A stretch of DNA of 64,000 bases from Mucispirillum schaedleri (GTDB taxonomy: Bacteria; Chrysiogenota; Deferribacteres; Deferribacterales; Mucispirillaceae), in assembly GCA_949287985.1 (NCBI GenBank), contig CASEIN010000044.1:1-64000 (forward strand), written 5' to 3'. The notes below the pieces were generated by a model. It was given only the letters and a program-made list of their open reading frames with translations. It searched no databases and was not told where the DNA came from. Positions 44,717 through 54,367 of this stretch are shown here, in pieces. Position 1 is the stretch's first letter. Each line of letters starts with the position of its first letter. Made by a program: the position numbers and the translations under genes.

Positions 44717-46156
44717 CTATTTTGTAAGGCTTGTAACACTTACAAGTTTATAATTTCTTTTTTCAAGTTCAGGCAGTGCTATTTTTAATGCCTGTAATGT
44801 ATTTGGACGTATATGACCTATGGCAATAATACTGCCATCATCACGTGATTTTTCTGCTGCTTCATATATCTTTTCAAGTATAGCTTCCACACTGTTATCA
44901 TTATCAATAAAAAGCCTGTTTTCACCACACTTATAGCCTGCTTTTTTGCATTCTGCATATGCTTTTGTTGCTGCTGTTGTTCTACTGTCTACAAACCTGT
45001 TAGTATATGCTTTTGAAGCAAGAAGTATTTGTTCCATTTTCACTGCATCTTCTGTAATACCAGAACCCATATGGTTATTAAAACCATCAACTTGAACACC
45101 TAAATTTTCAAAATTTTCCTTAACTATACCATTGATAATTAACTGCGGCATATTAGGTAAAATTGCACCTTTTCCAGGGTCTGTATTTGGGTAGCTTTTT
45201 GGCGCCATTGGAAAATGTAAAAATACTGTTTTACCTGCATTTTTTGCAATTTGTGCCGTCTGTTTTGTATGTTCTAAATGTGGCAGCACAGCTATTGCTA
45301 CAGGATATTTTATAGAAGCAAATTCTTTTGCAAGCTCTAAACTATTGCCACCATCATCAAGCAGTATAGCAAACTGCACCTGTTTTTTTGCAGGGGCAGG
45401 TAGGCTTGGATATTTTGGTTTTGGTTTTTCTATCTCTGCTACCTGCGTTTTTTCTTCTTCTTTCTTCTCTACTGGTTTTGCTGTATCTTCCTGTTTTTTA
45501 ACCACTTCTTTTACAGGGGATTTTAATAATATACTGTATTCATCTGTTTTCGAACTGGCAGTAATCTGATTATTACTTGATTTAACAGTATAACCTTTTT
45601 TTCTCATTAATGAGCTGATAGCAGAAGATACGCCCCTTTGCATATTTTCATCACATACTATCTCAAAATAAAGCACATTTTTACCAGCACTGTTTTTCTT
45701 TTTCCTTTCAGTAACTGATGAACGGCTTATTTCATGGTCGTATAAAACAAGCCTAATAAGGTCAGAAATATTTTCATTACTAACTTGTTCTTCCTGCTCT
45801 TTAACTTTCTCTTTTTTATCTTCTTTTTGTGCTACTTGTTTTTCTTCTTTTTTAGGTTTTTCTTCCCTTTCTTTTTTCTTTTCTTCTTTTTTAGGGACAG
45901 ATACTACCTTTGTAGATTCTTTCTGCTCTTTTTTACTTTCACCCTTATTAGCAGGGATAATTGTAACAACCTGTTCTTCTTTAGAGCCTTTTTCCCTATT
46001 ATTTGTGATAGTCATTACACTAACAGTTATAAGCCCAATAAGTAATGCAATAAGCCCAATGCCTAAAAATGCACCTCTACTGGCTGACTTAGATTTGGAA
46101 CTTTTCCTGCGTGTTGTTTTCCTGCCTGTAGAGCGTCTATTTGTTTGCCTTGCCAT
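44717..46156 (-). CDS. divergent polysaccharide deacetylase-like protein (YibQ family)
   Basis: A 479-residue protein. A basic Arg/Lys-rich N-terminus, one membrane helix (about residues 30-50), and a long Lys/Glu linker (about residues 60-130) lead to a small domain and then the divergent polysaccharide deacetylase domain from about 265: QFAILLDDGGNSLELAKEFA, VAIAVLPHLEHTKQTAQIAK, KTVFLHFPMAPKSYPNTDPG and DGSIIAIGHIRPNTL. The family is periplasmic and linked to envelope genes such as envC and ctpA, as here. Its N-terminus overlaps the ctpA 3' end by 20 bases. Activity is not proven. Confidence 0.82.
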   Translation of the reverse strand: MARQTNRRSTGRKTTRRKSSKSKSASRGAFLGIGLIALLIGLITVSVMTITNNREKGSKEEQVVTIIPANKGESKKEQKESTKVVSVPKKEEKKKEREEKPKKEEKQVAQKEDKKEKVKEQEEQVSNENISDLIRLVLYDHEISRSSVTERKKKNSAGKNVLYFEIVCDENMQRGVSSAISSLMRKKGYTVKSSNNQITASSKTDEYSILLKSPVKEVVKKQEDTAKPVEKKEEEKTQVAEIEKPKPKYPSLPAPAKKQVQFAILLDDGGNSLELAKEFASIKYPVAIAVLPHLEHTKQTAQIAKNAGKTVFLHFPMAPKSYPNTDPGKGAILPNMPQLIINGIVKENFENLGVQVDGFNNHMGSGITEDAVKMEQILLASKAYTNRFVDSRTTAATKAYAECKKAGYKCGENRLFIDNDNSVEAILEKIYEAAEKSRDDGSIIAIGHIRPNTLQALKIALPELEKRNYKLVSVTSLTK

Positions 46157-47531
46157 AAACTATCATACCTTTTAAAACTTGCACTGCTGAAATATATTGT
46201 AAATCATCATTTAAAGGTAAAACTTGTGATGCTCTTTTAATAGCCTCATCTACATCGCTGTTATTTTCATCACTATTTTTAGGTTTTTCGTTTTCACCTT
46301 TTAAATGACCTGCTAAATCACTTTCCTTAATAACATGGTAGTCAGATGTATATTCAATTGTGCCAGGCTCTACTTCCACATCTGGCTTAATACCAACACC
46401 TTGTATAGAACGACCATTTGGTGTATAATATCTTGATGTAGTAAGGCGAACAGCAGAACCATCATTAAGTGGCATAATAGACTGAACACTTCCTTTTCCA
46501 AAAGTAGATTTACCAACAATAACAGCCCTTTTATAATCCTGCATTGCTCCAGCTATAATCTCACTTGCTGATGCTGACCATTCATTTACAAGCACTACCA
46601 TAGGAATAGTTCTGTTTGTATAATTAACTGCCTCTGTTTTATAATGTTGTTCCTGTTTATCTCTCTGCCTTGTAAAAACTACTGTCTTATTAATAGGCAG
46701 GAAAATACTTGCAATAGATATAGCCTCATTTAAAAGACCACCACCATTATTTCTTAAGTCTAAAAGTATACCTTTTGCACCCTGGTTACTTAACTGCCTT
46801 ACAGCATTTACCATCTCTTTGTATGAGTTTTCTTGGAATTGAGTAAGCCTAATATAGCCTAACTCTTTATCTATCATATCATATTTTACAGAGTTGATTT
46901 TTATAATAGCTCTTGTAAGTGTTAAATCTATTGGTTTTTCTGCACCTTTTCTAGCTATTGTTAATTTTATTTTAGTGCCTGCTTTACCACGCATTTTTTT
47001 AACAGCTTCATCTAATGTCATATTAGAAGTAGGCTCACCGTCAATTAATGCAATAACATCACCGCCTTTAATACCTGCCTTCCAAGCCGGTGTATCCTCT
47101 ATTGCATTCATTACAGTAAGTAAATCATTTTTCATGGTAATAGTAATACCAAGCCCACCAAAAGAACCACTTGTGCTTTGCTGAAAACCAGTAAATTCAT
47201 CAGGTGTCATAAATGATGAGTGTGGGTCTAACTGCTCAAGCATACCTTTTATAGCACCATATATAGCCTCTTGAGACTCAACTGGCTCTACATAATTGTT
47301 TTCTACAAGCTCTAACACACCCATAAATGTATCTATTGCTTTATATTTATCATCTTGATTATAGCTTCCCTTTTTTGAAAGCTGGCTTACCATTTCATAA
47401 TCACCTGCACTTTCTTTTGCTGATGCTGCAATGGCTTGATTATTAACAGTATCTGCCCCAAGCTGAAATACTGCATAAGTAATCATAATACATGGAACAA
47501 TAATTAATAAAACTTTTTGAATAATTTTCAT
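46137..47531 (-). CDS. ctpA: C-terminal processing protease (S41)
   Basis: A 464-residue exported protease: signal-anchor at residues 7-25, N-terminal helical region, a PDZ domain (GSFGGLGITITMKNDLLTVM, PAWKAGIKGGDVIALIDGEP), and the S41 core with LDLRNNGGGLLNEAISIASI. The catalytic Ser is in VNEWSASASEIIAG and the Lys in VGKSTFGKGSVQ. A Ser/Asn/Asp-rich tail follows. It trims periplasmic or membrane proteins and can act in cell-wall turnover. It lies between the envC-like gene and the deacetylase-like gene. Confidence 0.95.
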   Translation of the reverse strand: MKIIQKVLLIIVPCIMITYAVFQLGADTVNNQAIAASAKESAGDYEMVSQLSKKGSYNQDDKYKAIDTFMGVLELVENNYVEPVESQEAIYGAIKGMLEQLDPHSSFMTPDEFTGFQQSTSGSFGGLGITITMKNDLLTVMNAIEDTPAWKAGIKGGDVIALIDGEPTSNMTLDEAVKKMRGKAGTKIKLTIARKGAEKPIDLTLTRAIIKINSVKYDMIDKELGYIRLTQFQENSYKEMVNAVRQLSNQGAKGILLDLRNNGGGLLNEAISIASIFLPINKTVVFTRQRDKQEQHYKTEAVNYTNRTIPMVVLVNEWSASASEIIAGAMQDYKRAVIVGKSTFGKGSVQSIMPLNDGSAVRLTTSRYYTPNGRSIQGVGIKPDVEVEPGTIEYTSDYHVIKESDLAGHLKGENEKPKNSDENNSDVDEAIKRASQVLPLNDDLQYISAVQVLKGMIVYGKANK

Positions 47532-47587
47532 AAATTTACTCCGAACTAAACATTCAATTTATATATATAAACTATTTTTTATTAATA

Positions 47588-48799
47588 TCAACCTTTTTTA
47601 AACCATAAGGCAGGATTTAATGCCATATCTTTCTTCCTAAGCTCAAAATAAAGGTATGGATTTTCCACTTCCTTATCTACAATTATATCCCCTAACACAT
47701 CGCCTTGACTTACTTTTTTACCACTTTCTACATATAATGTATCTAAATTTCCATAAACTGTATAATAAGCTGAACCGTGGTCAATTATTACAAGATTATT
47801 AAAATTCTTTACATTATCTGCAAAAACAACTTTCCCACTGGCTACAGATTTGGCAGAAGTTGTGCCACTTGGTGATATTTTTATGCCCTTATGCATAATC
47901 TTAACACCAGCATCTTCTACAATATGCTCCCCATACTGCTCTATTATTTTTCCTTCAACTGGCATAGGAAGTTTTTTTACAAGCTTACCAAAAGGCGAAT
48001 TATCAGCCATTGACTGCTCAACAGGCTTATCTTCCCCAAAAGTGCGCACTTTATTAGGTATGGAAGCATCATTGTTGTTTGATACGGCAGGCTCACTATT
48101 GGCTTCTTTTTCTGCCCATAGTTTTAACTGGTCATCAAGCTCTTTACGTTGAAATTTTAAAAGCTCTATATATTCTTTTCTGCCTGATTCATCATGCTTT
48201 ATCATAGTTATCATGCTGTTATATCTTTTTTGCTCTGCATTTAACTGCTCCAAAGCTTTCTTTCTGCTTGCTTCTAAAGCCTGCAGCTCATATACCCTTG
48301 CTTCTTCTTCCTGTTTTAACTTATTTAATGATGCAATATCCTGGTTTAACTTATCCACCTTTTTTCTTAAATTGATACCAGCTTTACCTAAAAGTTCAAG
48401 AAGCTTAACAGTTTCTTCTACTTTTTGTGTTGTAGTGATAATCTTTATATCAGAATAGCCCATATTATCAACAACATACATGTTACTTTTTGCAATATCT
48501 TTTTTATTTGCTTCTATTTCTTTAGATATTGAGTTTATATTTTTTCGTATGTCTGCTATATTTGTTTCACATCTTAACCTTTCTTTATTAAGACGAGATA
48601 TAAGCACACGAAAGTTTGATATTTTTGATGATACCACTGCTATTTGTTTTGATATAGTCTGCTTTTCTGACTGAAGTTTTGCCAACTCTGCTTCTTCATT
48701 GCGAATATTCCTGTTTATTTCTTCAAGCTCTGCAGTTTGAGAAAAACTATACCCATATATACCAAAAATAATAAATAATAAAAATAACTTAATCTTCAT
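47588..48799 (-). CDS. envC: EnvC-like murein hydrolase activator
   Basis: A 403-residue exported protein: signal peptide (IKLFLLFIIFGIYGYSFSQ), a long coiled coil (about residues 22-230, alternating Glu/Lys), then a C-terminal LytM/M23 domain (GIKISPSGTTSAKSVASGKV, VIIDHGSAYYTVYGNLD). The usual zinc-binding HXH of active M23 enzymes reads YTVYGNLD here, so it is degenerate, as in EnvC, which activates amidases rather than cutting murein. It overlaps ftsX by 11 bases, consistent with control by FtsEX during division. Confidence 0.9.
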   Translation of the reverse strand: MKIKLFLLFIIFGIYGYSFSQTAELEEINRNIRNEEAELAKLQSEKQTISKQIAVVSSKISNFRVLISRLNKERLRCETNIADIRKNINSISKEIEANKKDIAKSNMYVVDNMGYSDIKIITTTQKVEETVKLLELLGKAGINLRKKVDKLNQDIASLNKLKQEEEARVYELQALEASRKKALEQLNAEQKRYNSMITMIKHDESGRKEYIELLKFQRKELDDQLKLWAEKEANSEPAVSNNNDASIPNKVRTFGEDKPVEQSMADNSPFGKLVKKLPMPVEGKIIEQYGEHIVEDAGVKIMHKGIKISPSGTTSAKSVASGKVVFADNVKNFNNLVIIDHGSAYYTVYGNLDTLYVESGKKVSQGDVLGDIIVDKEVENPYLYFELRKKDMALNPALWFKKG

Positions 48800-49682
48800 T
48801 AATTGATGATACCTGTTTTAAAAACGATACAACACTGGCTTGAGATGCAAATATCCCTATAAAACAAACTACTAAAGATGATATTACAAAATATAAAGCC
48901 GATGGTATATTATAAATATTTATACCAGATGGTATAAGTATGTTATTATTAAATGGAATAAAAACAAGCATAAATATTGCATAGCTTATAATATATGCAA
49001 ATATGGATAAAAATAATGCACCAAAAAGATAAGGGACAGATATAAATGGCCTTGTAGCTCCCACAAGAGAGTATAGCTTTATCTCATCTTTAAACTTGTA
49101 TAGTGATACTTTTATGGTGTTATATATAACAAATACAGCAGATAAAGCAAAAAGAATAGACATTACTGTAATAAAAAACCAAGCACCACCACTAATAGTT
49201 TGAAATTTTATCATATATTCTTTTCCATAACTAACTTCATCAACGCCTGATATATGGCTTGCCTCATCAACAATTTTATCTAAAGTGCTAGATTCTGTAT
49301 TTTGTGGCACTATCTCTATAAAAGATGGAAAAAATTCTTCAGCAAAACTTTGAAGTCCTGCAGTTTTTGGAGAGTTTGCAACAGCATAAGCTTTGGCATC
49401 TTTTTGGCTGTAATATTTAGCATCACTAACATTATCAAGAATTTTTATGGATTTTAATACTTCTTCTGCTATTATGTCATTATTATTTGCAAGGTAAACC
49501 CTTATGGTGCTGGCCTGAGATAAATGGTTTAAAAAACCAGCAGTGCCTGTTCCTGCCACCCAAAAAATATGATACATAAATATAACAGTAATCAATGTTA
49601 TAAAAGATAAAAAATTATTGCGTAAAATAACGGCAAACCGTAAAAGCCCACGCATAAATAGATAAGTTAATTTAGAATTCAT
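48789..49682 (-). CDS. ftsX: cell-division permease FtsX
   Basis: A 297-residue membrane protein with four predicted helices (about residues 24-45, 170-195, 220-245 and 265-285) and the large periplasmic loop between the first two that contacts the activator. The C-terminal half matches FtsX/MacB permeases (FKDEIKLYSLVGATRPFISV). It pairs with FtsE (49682, one-base overlap) and sits upstream of the envC-like gene, the usual regulatory triad for septal amidases. Confidence 0.95.
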   Translation of the reverse strand: MNSKLTYLFMRGLLRFAVILRNNFLSFITLITVIFMYHIFWVAGTGTAGFLNHLSQASTIRVYLANNNDIIAEEVLKSIKILDNVSDAKYYSQKDAKAYAVANSPKTAGLQSFAEEFFPSFIEIVPQNTESSTLDKIVDEASHISGVDEVSYGKEYMIKFQTISGGAWFFITVMSILFALSAVFVIYNTIKVSLYKFKDEIKLYSLVGATRPFISVPYLFGALFLSIFAYIISYAIFMLVFIPFNNNILIPSGINIYNIPSALYFVISSLVVCFIGIFASQASVVSFLKQVSSINED

Positions 49683-50347
49683 TACTCAACACCATCACGA
49701 ATAACCTTACCCTTTTCAAGTTCAATTTCTCTTGCTGGGTATTGCTCGCGTAAGATTTTATCGTGGGTTGCCATTATTACTGTTGCCCCACTTTCAGAAC
49801 ATTCTCTTAAAACTGATATAATATTTTCTGCATTTTCCATATCTAAATTACCAGTTGGCTCATCTGCTAAAATAATTTTAGGGTCATTAATTAATGCTCT
49901 AGCAATAGCAACACGCTGTTTTTCACCACCTGATAAATTCTTAACAATATCATCACGTTTTTCAAACATACCCACTCTTTTAAGTAAAGGCCATATACGC
50001 TCTTTAGCTTGAGAGCGCTTCATATAGAAAATATCAAGCCCTAGTTTAACATTATCAAAAACAGATAGATTTTCTAAAAGCTTATAATCTTGAAAAACAA
50101 CGCCTATTTGACGACGCAGGAACGGGACTTCTATTCTTTTCATTAAATTTAAATCCCTTCCCTCCACAGATATAACACCTCGTGTAGGAAGTAAATCTGC
50201 ATATATAAGCCTTAATAATGTTGATTTGCCTGCACCAGATTTACCTATGATATAGACAAACTCTCCACTTTTTATTTCGATATTTACATTATTTAAAGCT
50301 TGATATCCTCCAGTAAAGGAAACACCCACATTAATAAACTTAACCAA
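49682..50347 (-). CDS. ftsE: cell-division ATP-binding protein FtsE
   Basis: A 221-residue ABC ATPase: Walker A IIGKSGAGKSTLLRLIYADL, Q-loop VFQDYKLLENLS, signature NLSGGEKQRVAIARALI, Walker B IILADEPTGNLD and switch His in MATHDKILR. It drives FtsX to relay ATP hydrolysis to the periplasmic activator during septation. It is the first gene of the leftward group ftsE-ftsX-envC-ctpA-yibQ-like-tsaD-dusB. The 200-base leader shows no clear structure. Confidence 0.97.
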   Translation of the reverse strand: MVKFINVGVSFTGGYQALNNVNIEIKSGEFVYIIGKSGAGKSTLLRLIYADLLPTRGVISVEGRDLNLMKRIEVPFLRRQIGVVFQDYKLLENLSVFDNVKLGLDIFYMKRSQAKERIWPLLKRVGMFEKRDDIVKNLSGGEKQRVAIARALINDPKIILADEPTGNLDMENAENIISVLRECSESGATVIMATHDKILREQYPAREIELEKGKVIRDGVE

Positions 50348-50549
50348 TATATTCTCTCTTAATAAAATATTTTTGTTATTTTAGTTAAATGAAAAAAAAT
50401 ATTCAAGTTTTTTATACATTAAAATACTACATTTTTGCAATTTATATTTTTAAAAAACTAATAAAAATTTTCATTATTTGCAATTTTAGTATATCTTTTT
50501 TAAATTTATTGTATTATAATACCCTTTAGTATAAACAAGAGGTGATTAT

Positions 50550-51944
50550 ATGCTAAATGATGTTATTGCAAAATTTTCTGAAAATAAGCAAATTAATTCC
50601 TTTGAATTTTCTCTTAGGCCAACACGTGATATTGATAATCCATTTGCAAAAATCTCACTTAATATTATTGACCATTTAAGTGACGTAATGGATAAAGCTG
50701 ATAAAAAAACATTAAATCAAGTTATTCTTGATGAAGCTAAGGAAAATATTAATTTTTCTTACAAAATATACAGCCAAATAACTGATATGACACCACATGA
50801 TGAAGGTATGCTTTTTAAAGCAAGGCTTATTGAAATTTTAAACAATATTGACGATGAAGCAAATAGTGATGCTAATGATGCTTATGCAGATTTAGTTGAA
50901 TTTTCTTCTATGCTTACAGCTTTAAGTAATAAAAAAATAGAAGATGATAAATTAGAAAATGCATTTATTATTTCTATGCTTTTATTTGAAACTGCTGAAG
51001 AAATGAAAATTCGTAACGTTCATCTTAACTATATTTTAGATTATAAAAATTTCCTTGAAGAACAAAAACTTATATTACATGTTATTGCAGTTAAAATATT
51101 TGAACAAAATAATAAAAAATTAAAAAATTTATTTGTAAAAGAACTGCTTAACTTTATAAACAGATTTTATAATGATGCAAACAATAAACTTTGTTTTGAT
51201 TTACTTTTCTTTACAGCACTTACTGCTGATAAAAAAACTGTATCTGTTATTAGAAGTGCATTAACTGCCATTAAAAAATTTGCAACACATTCAACTGTTA
51301 CACCATACATTATGTATGTAAAAACAGGTATTGCATTTAGCCAATCTTCACCTAAAGAAGCAGTAGAATTTGCAAAAAATAAATTAAAATACCACCATGG
51401 TATAGAAATGTTTGCAAACACATTACTTATCACAAATAATGAAGAATTAAATGCAGAATTTTTAGAACATGTTCTTTCAAGTAGAAAACTTCCTTATGTA
51501 TACAATATTGTATACAATAAACAACTTCTGCATATTTATAGTGCAGTAAATAATAAAGAAAAACTTGCATATACTGCTAAAGCATTATTCCTTTTAGGTG
51601 ATGAAAGTGTATACTACACAGCTGTAGACACACTAAAAGAGCTTGGTAAATATGAGCAGGAAAAACATGAAATACATGATATAGCATGTAAAAGTATACC
51701 TTTATACGATTACTGCACAATGCTTGCAGACAGCAAAGAATATGATTTACTTATCAAAAGATTTGAACTTGTTAAATCTGCAAAAGATATTAAAGAAGCA
51801 ATTAAATTTATGGACGACCAAGGTGTTGCTCTTTATGATAACAACACAAACAAACAGTTATTACAGATTTTAAATGACAAGTCTGATAAATATCCAAAAC
51901 TTCAAAACCATGTTAAAAGTTTATTAGAATTAATAATGATTTAA
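50550..51944 (+). CDS. unknown 464-residue all-helical protein
   Basis: A 464-residue soluble protein rich in Asn, Lys, Glu and Leu and predicted almost entirely helical, with no Cys motif, signal peptide or nucleotide-binding loop. Stretches such as LLFETAEEMKIRNVHLNYIL and KFMDDQGVALYDNNTNKQLL hint at a TPR/HEAT-like helical-repeat scaffold, but no repeat period is clear. A near-perfect ribosome site, GAGGTGAT, precedes the ATG, so it may be well expressed. It has its own hairpin terminator and stands between ftsE (divergent) and the XRE/S24 regulator. Confidence 0.7.
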   Translation: MLNDVIAKFSENKQINSFEFSLRPTRDIDNPFAKISLNIIDHLSDVMDKADKKTLNQVILDEAKENINFSYKIYSQITDMTPHDEGMLFKARLIEILNNIDDEANSDANDAYADLVEFSSMLTALSNKKIEDDKLENAFIISMLLFETAEEMKIRNVHLNYILDYKNFLEEQKLILHVIAVKIFEQNNKKLKNLFVKELLNFINRFYNDANNKLCFDLLFFTALTADKKTVSVIRSALTAIKKFATHSTVTPYIMYVKTGIAFSQSSPKEAVEFAKNKLKYHHGIEMFANTLLITNNEELNAEFLEHVLSSRKLPYVYNIVYNKQLLHIYSAVNNKEKLAYTAKALFLLGDESVYYTAVDTLKELGKYEQEKHEIHDIACKSIPLYDYCTMLADSKEYDLLIKRFELVKSAKDIKEAIKFMDDQGVALYDNNTNKQLLQILNDKSDKYPKLQNHVKSLLELIMI

Positions 51945-51953
51945 CTCATTTTC

Positions 51954-51982
51954 GCAGGGTAAAGCAAAATGCTTTACCCTGC
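51954..51982 (+). terminator. strong hairpin after the 464-residue protein gene
   Basis: GCAGGGTAAAGCA (51954-51966) and TGCTTTACCCTGC (51970-51982) form a perfect 13-bp stem with an AAA loop. No good T tract follows, so termination may need another factor, or it may be an mRNA-stabilising 3' structure. The following spacer to 52199 (about 215 bases) holds only AT-rich sequence. Confidence 0.7.
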
Positions 51983-52199
51983 CAATTATGTAAAAAATTG
52001 TATAGCAATACACTATTTCTCAAAATAATTGTTGTAAAAATAATCACTTTATGATAAATCCCATTATTATGAAATCTTTTCATAAAATCAAAATAAATAT
52101 TGAAGAATTTTTATTTTGATGTATAATATTAAATATAAAATCAATAATTTACAGAATTTGTGAATTAAAAAAATAAAATTTTTTTCCGAGGAGCCTTTA

Positions 52200-52847
52200 A
52201 TGATTGGGAAGAAACTCAAAGAACTTCTATATGAATCAGGTAGACGCCAAGTTGATTTAGCTCGTCATTTAGGTATTTCTCCATCAAGACTTTCTAACTA
52301 TCTTAGTGATAAACGAGAGCCTGATTTTGAAATGCTTACAGAAATGGCATATTTTTTAGGTGTGGATCTTAATTATTTTTCTAGCAAAAACTTTAAAAAG
52401 AAAAGAAAAGACGATATTTTTGAAGTTTCAGAAGATGGTTACACATATGGTAACGAAAGAGAAAGTATAGTTAATGTTGCTATTGCACCAGTTAATGGTA
52501 AAAAGAAAGGTATCACCACTACCACAATACCTGTAAGTGGACTTTTCCTTTTAGGAACTAAAAATCCTGAAGAAAATGTTACTGTTTTTGAAGTAAATAG
52601 TGAAGTGCCAACATTTATTGCAAAAGATAATGATTATTTTATCTGTGTAAAATGTGCAGCTACTCCACTTAACGATGGTGATATGATTTTTGAAAACGGC
52701 AGAAATATGAAATTCTATCGCTTTTACAGAGATAAAGAGTTTGTCCTGCTTGTAAACATGGAAAATGGAAAGGACCACGTTCGTGTTACTTCCATGAGTG
52801 AGCTTCAAGGGTTTCACAAAGTCCTTTGGCTTATGAAAAAATATTAA
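52200..52847 (+). CDS. XRE-family regulator with degenerate S24-like domain
   Basis: A 215-residue protein: N-terminal XRE helix-turn-helix (QVDLARHLGISPSRLSNYLS, residues 17-36) and, from about residue 90, a LexA/CI-type S24 fold. The usual GDSM catalytic Ser block aligns with ICVKCAATPLNDGDMIF, where Ser is absent and two residues are missing, so self-cleavage is unlikely. The C-terminal part may serve dimerisation or ligand binding. GAGGAG precedes the ATG. It lies after the unknown 464-residue gene and before a convergent exporter. Confidence 0.82.
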   Translation: MIGKKLKELLYESGRRQVDLARHLGISPSRLSNYLSDKREPDFEMLTEMAYFLGVDLNYFSSKNFKKKRKDDIFEVSEDGYTYGNERESIVNVAIAPVNGKKKGITTTTIPVSGLFLLGTKNPEENVTVFEVNSEVPTFIAKDNDYFICVKCAATPLNDGDMIFENGRNMKFYRFYRDKEFVLLVNMENGKDHVRVTSMSELQGFHKVLWLMKKY

Positions 52848-52857
52848 AATTTAATTA

Positions 52858-52885
52858 TATGGCTTTGCTGTAAAGTAAAGCCATA
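52858..52885. terminator. hairpin between the XRE/S24 gene and the DHA2 exporter gene
   Basis: TATGGCTTT (52858-52866) and AAAGCCATA (52877-52885) form a 9-bp stem with a 10-base loop. T tracts are weak. The position between convergent genes suits a terminator. Confidence 0.55.
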
Positions 52886-52935
52886 CTGCATAATATCTTT
52901 TTCCTCATAAATTGCTGCTGCCACTCCATTTAGAA

Positions 52936-54312
52936 CTAACTAGCTACTTTACTTTCTAGTGTTGTCTTAATATTTAATGATACAAAAAACCCTATCAATA
53001 CTAATACAAGGCAGATTAAAAACCCATATCTTATACCTAAAAGGTAAGAATTTCCTACATCTGCTACTAATCCCCTTTCAATACCGTATGTAAAGGCAAC
53101 TGAAGCTAATGCCGTTCCTGCTGCACCTGAAGTCTGCTGTAATGTGCTTAAAATGGCTGTGCCGTCTGCATTGTAATGCTGTGGTAGTGCATTTAATGCA
53201 TTGGTTTGAGCTGGAACTTGACAAAATGCTGCCCCTATCATAAAGCATAAATACCCTGCTACTGCTGTTGTATGGTCTATATTAATAAATACTAAATAAA
53301 TCATAGAAAGGCTCATAATGGTAAAACCTGGAATTATTAATTTTCTTGCACCAAATTTACTGTATTTTGCCCCAATAAATGGTGCCAATAAGCCAGATAC
53401 GGCAGTGCCGGGAAGCATTATAAGTGATGCCATTAAAGCTGATTCGCCTAAACCTTTTTGTGAAAGCATAGGTATTAAAAATGAAAGTGCTAAAACTGAT
53501 GCCATAGGCATACATACAGTTATTAGTCCTAATGTAAACATTTTATATTTTAATATGCGAATATTCATTAATGGATATTTTACTTTTAACTGCAACCATA
53601 TAAATACACCTAAAAATATAAAACTTGATAAAATTAAAATTATACCATAATCATAAGATATATAGCTTAACCCTAATATAAATGATACAAGCCCAAAACT
53701 GCTTATTATAAATGATTTTGTATCTAAAAAATATATTTCACCTTTACGAATATCTTTTATAGTAGCACTGCCCATAATAAATGATAATACAAGTATAGGC
53801 AGAATAAATAAAAATACCCATCGCCAGCCTAAATATTCTGCTATAACTCCACCTAATACAGGACCTAAAACTGGAGCAAAACTTACTACAAGCCCTACTA
53901 TACCAAGCAATGCCCCACGCTGATGTGGAAGTGTTTCCTCCAGCACAATATTTGTAAGCAGTGGCAAAGAACAACCTGTTCCTACTGCCATAATAAGCCT
54001 GCCTAAAAGTAACAATGTAAAATTGTGTGCTAATGCTGCCATTATAGTGCCAATAATAAAAATAATTACAGCTATTCTAAAAAGCAGCTTTGTAGAAATA
54101 GTTTTTACTAAAAATGGTGAAAGTGGAATGGCAACAGCTAATAAAAGAAGAAAACCAGATGTAAGCCATTGCACAGTAACTGCTGATACTTGAAATTCAT
54201 TCATTAAATCAGGTGAAACTATAGCAAGGCTTGTTTCTGAAAATATACCCATAAATGTAAGTATAGCTAGAGATATTACAGTAATTATTAATCTTCTTGA
54301 AGAACTGCCCAT
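52936..54312 (-). CDS. DHA2-family MFS exporter (EmrB/QacA type)
   Basis: A 458-residue protein with about 14 predicted membrane helices, the DHA2 count. Motifs are the helix-1 pattern SETSLAIVSPDLMNEFQVSA, VQWLTSGFLLLLAVAIPLSP, LLLGRLIMAVGTGCSLPLLT (motif A/C-like) and SFAPVLGPVLGGVIAEYLGW with RWVFLFILPI, which match the family antiporter motif. It probably exports drugs or small toxic compounds using the proton gradient. Substrate unknown. It is convergent with the XRE/S24 gene and has no cotranscribed adaptor (EmrA) visible. Confidence 0.88.
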   Translation of the reverse strand: MGSSSRRLIITVISLAILTFMGIFSETSLAIVSPDLMNEFQVSAVTVQWLTSGFLLLLAVAIPLSPFLVKTISTKLLFRIAVIIFIIGTIMAALAHNFTLLLLGRLIMAVGTGCSLPLLTNIVLEETLPHQRGALLGIVGLVVSFAPVLGPVLGGVIAEYLGWRWVFLFILPILVLSFIMGSATIKDIRKGEIYFLDTKSFIISSFGLVSFILGLSYISYDYGIILILSSFIFLGVFIWLQLKVKYPLMNIRILKYKMFTLGLITVCMPMASVLALSFLIPMLSQKGLGESALMASLIMLPGTAVSGLLAPFIGAKYSKFGARKLIIPGFTIMSLSMIYLVFINIDHTTAVAGYLCFMIGAAFCQVPAQTNALNALPQHYNADGTAILSTLQQTSGAAGTALASVAFTYGIERGLVADVGNSYLLGIRYGFLICLVLVLIGFFVSLNIKTTLESKVAS

Positions 54313-54367
54313 TAAACTGACCTGTATTGCCTATAAATAACTATTTTTGAAAATAATATATAAAAGT

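Noticed and set aside
45785-46045. A plus-strand frame rich in Phe
   Set aside because: It is the complement of the Lys/Glu-rich linker of the deacetylase-like gene; low complexity and no ribosome site.
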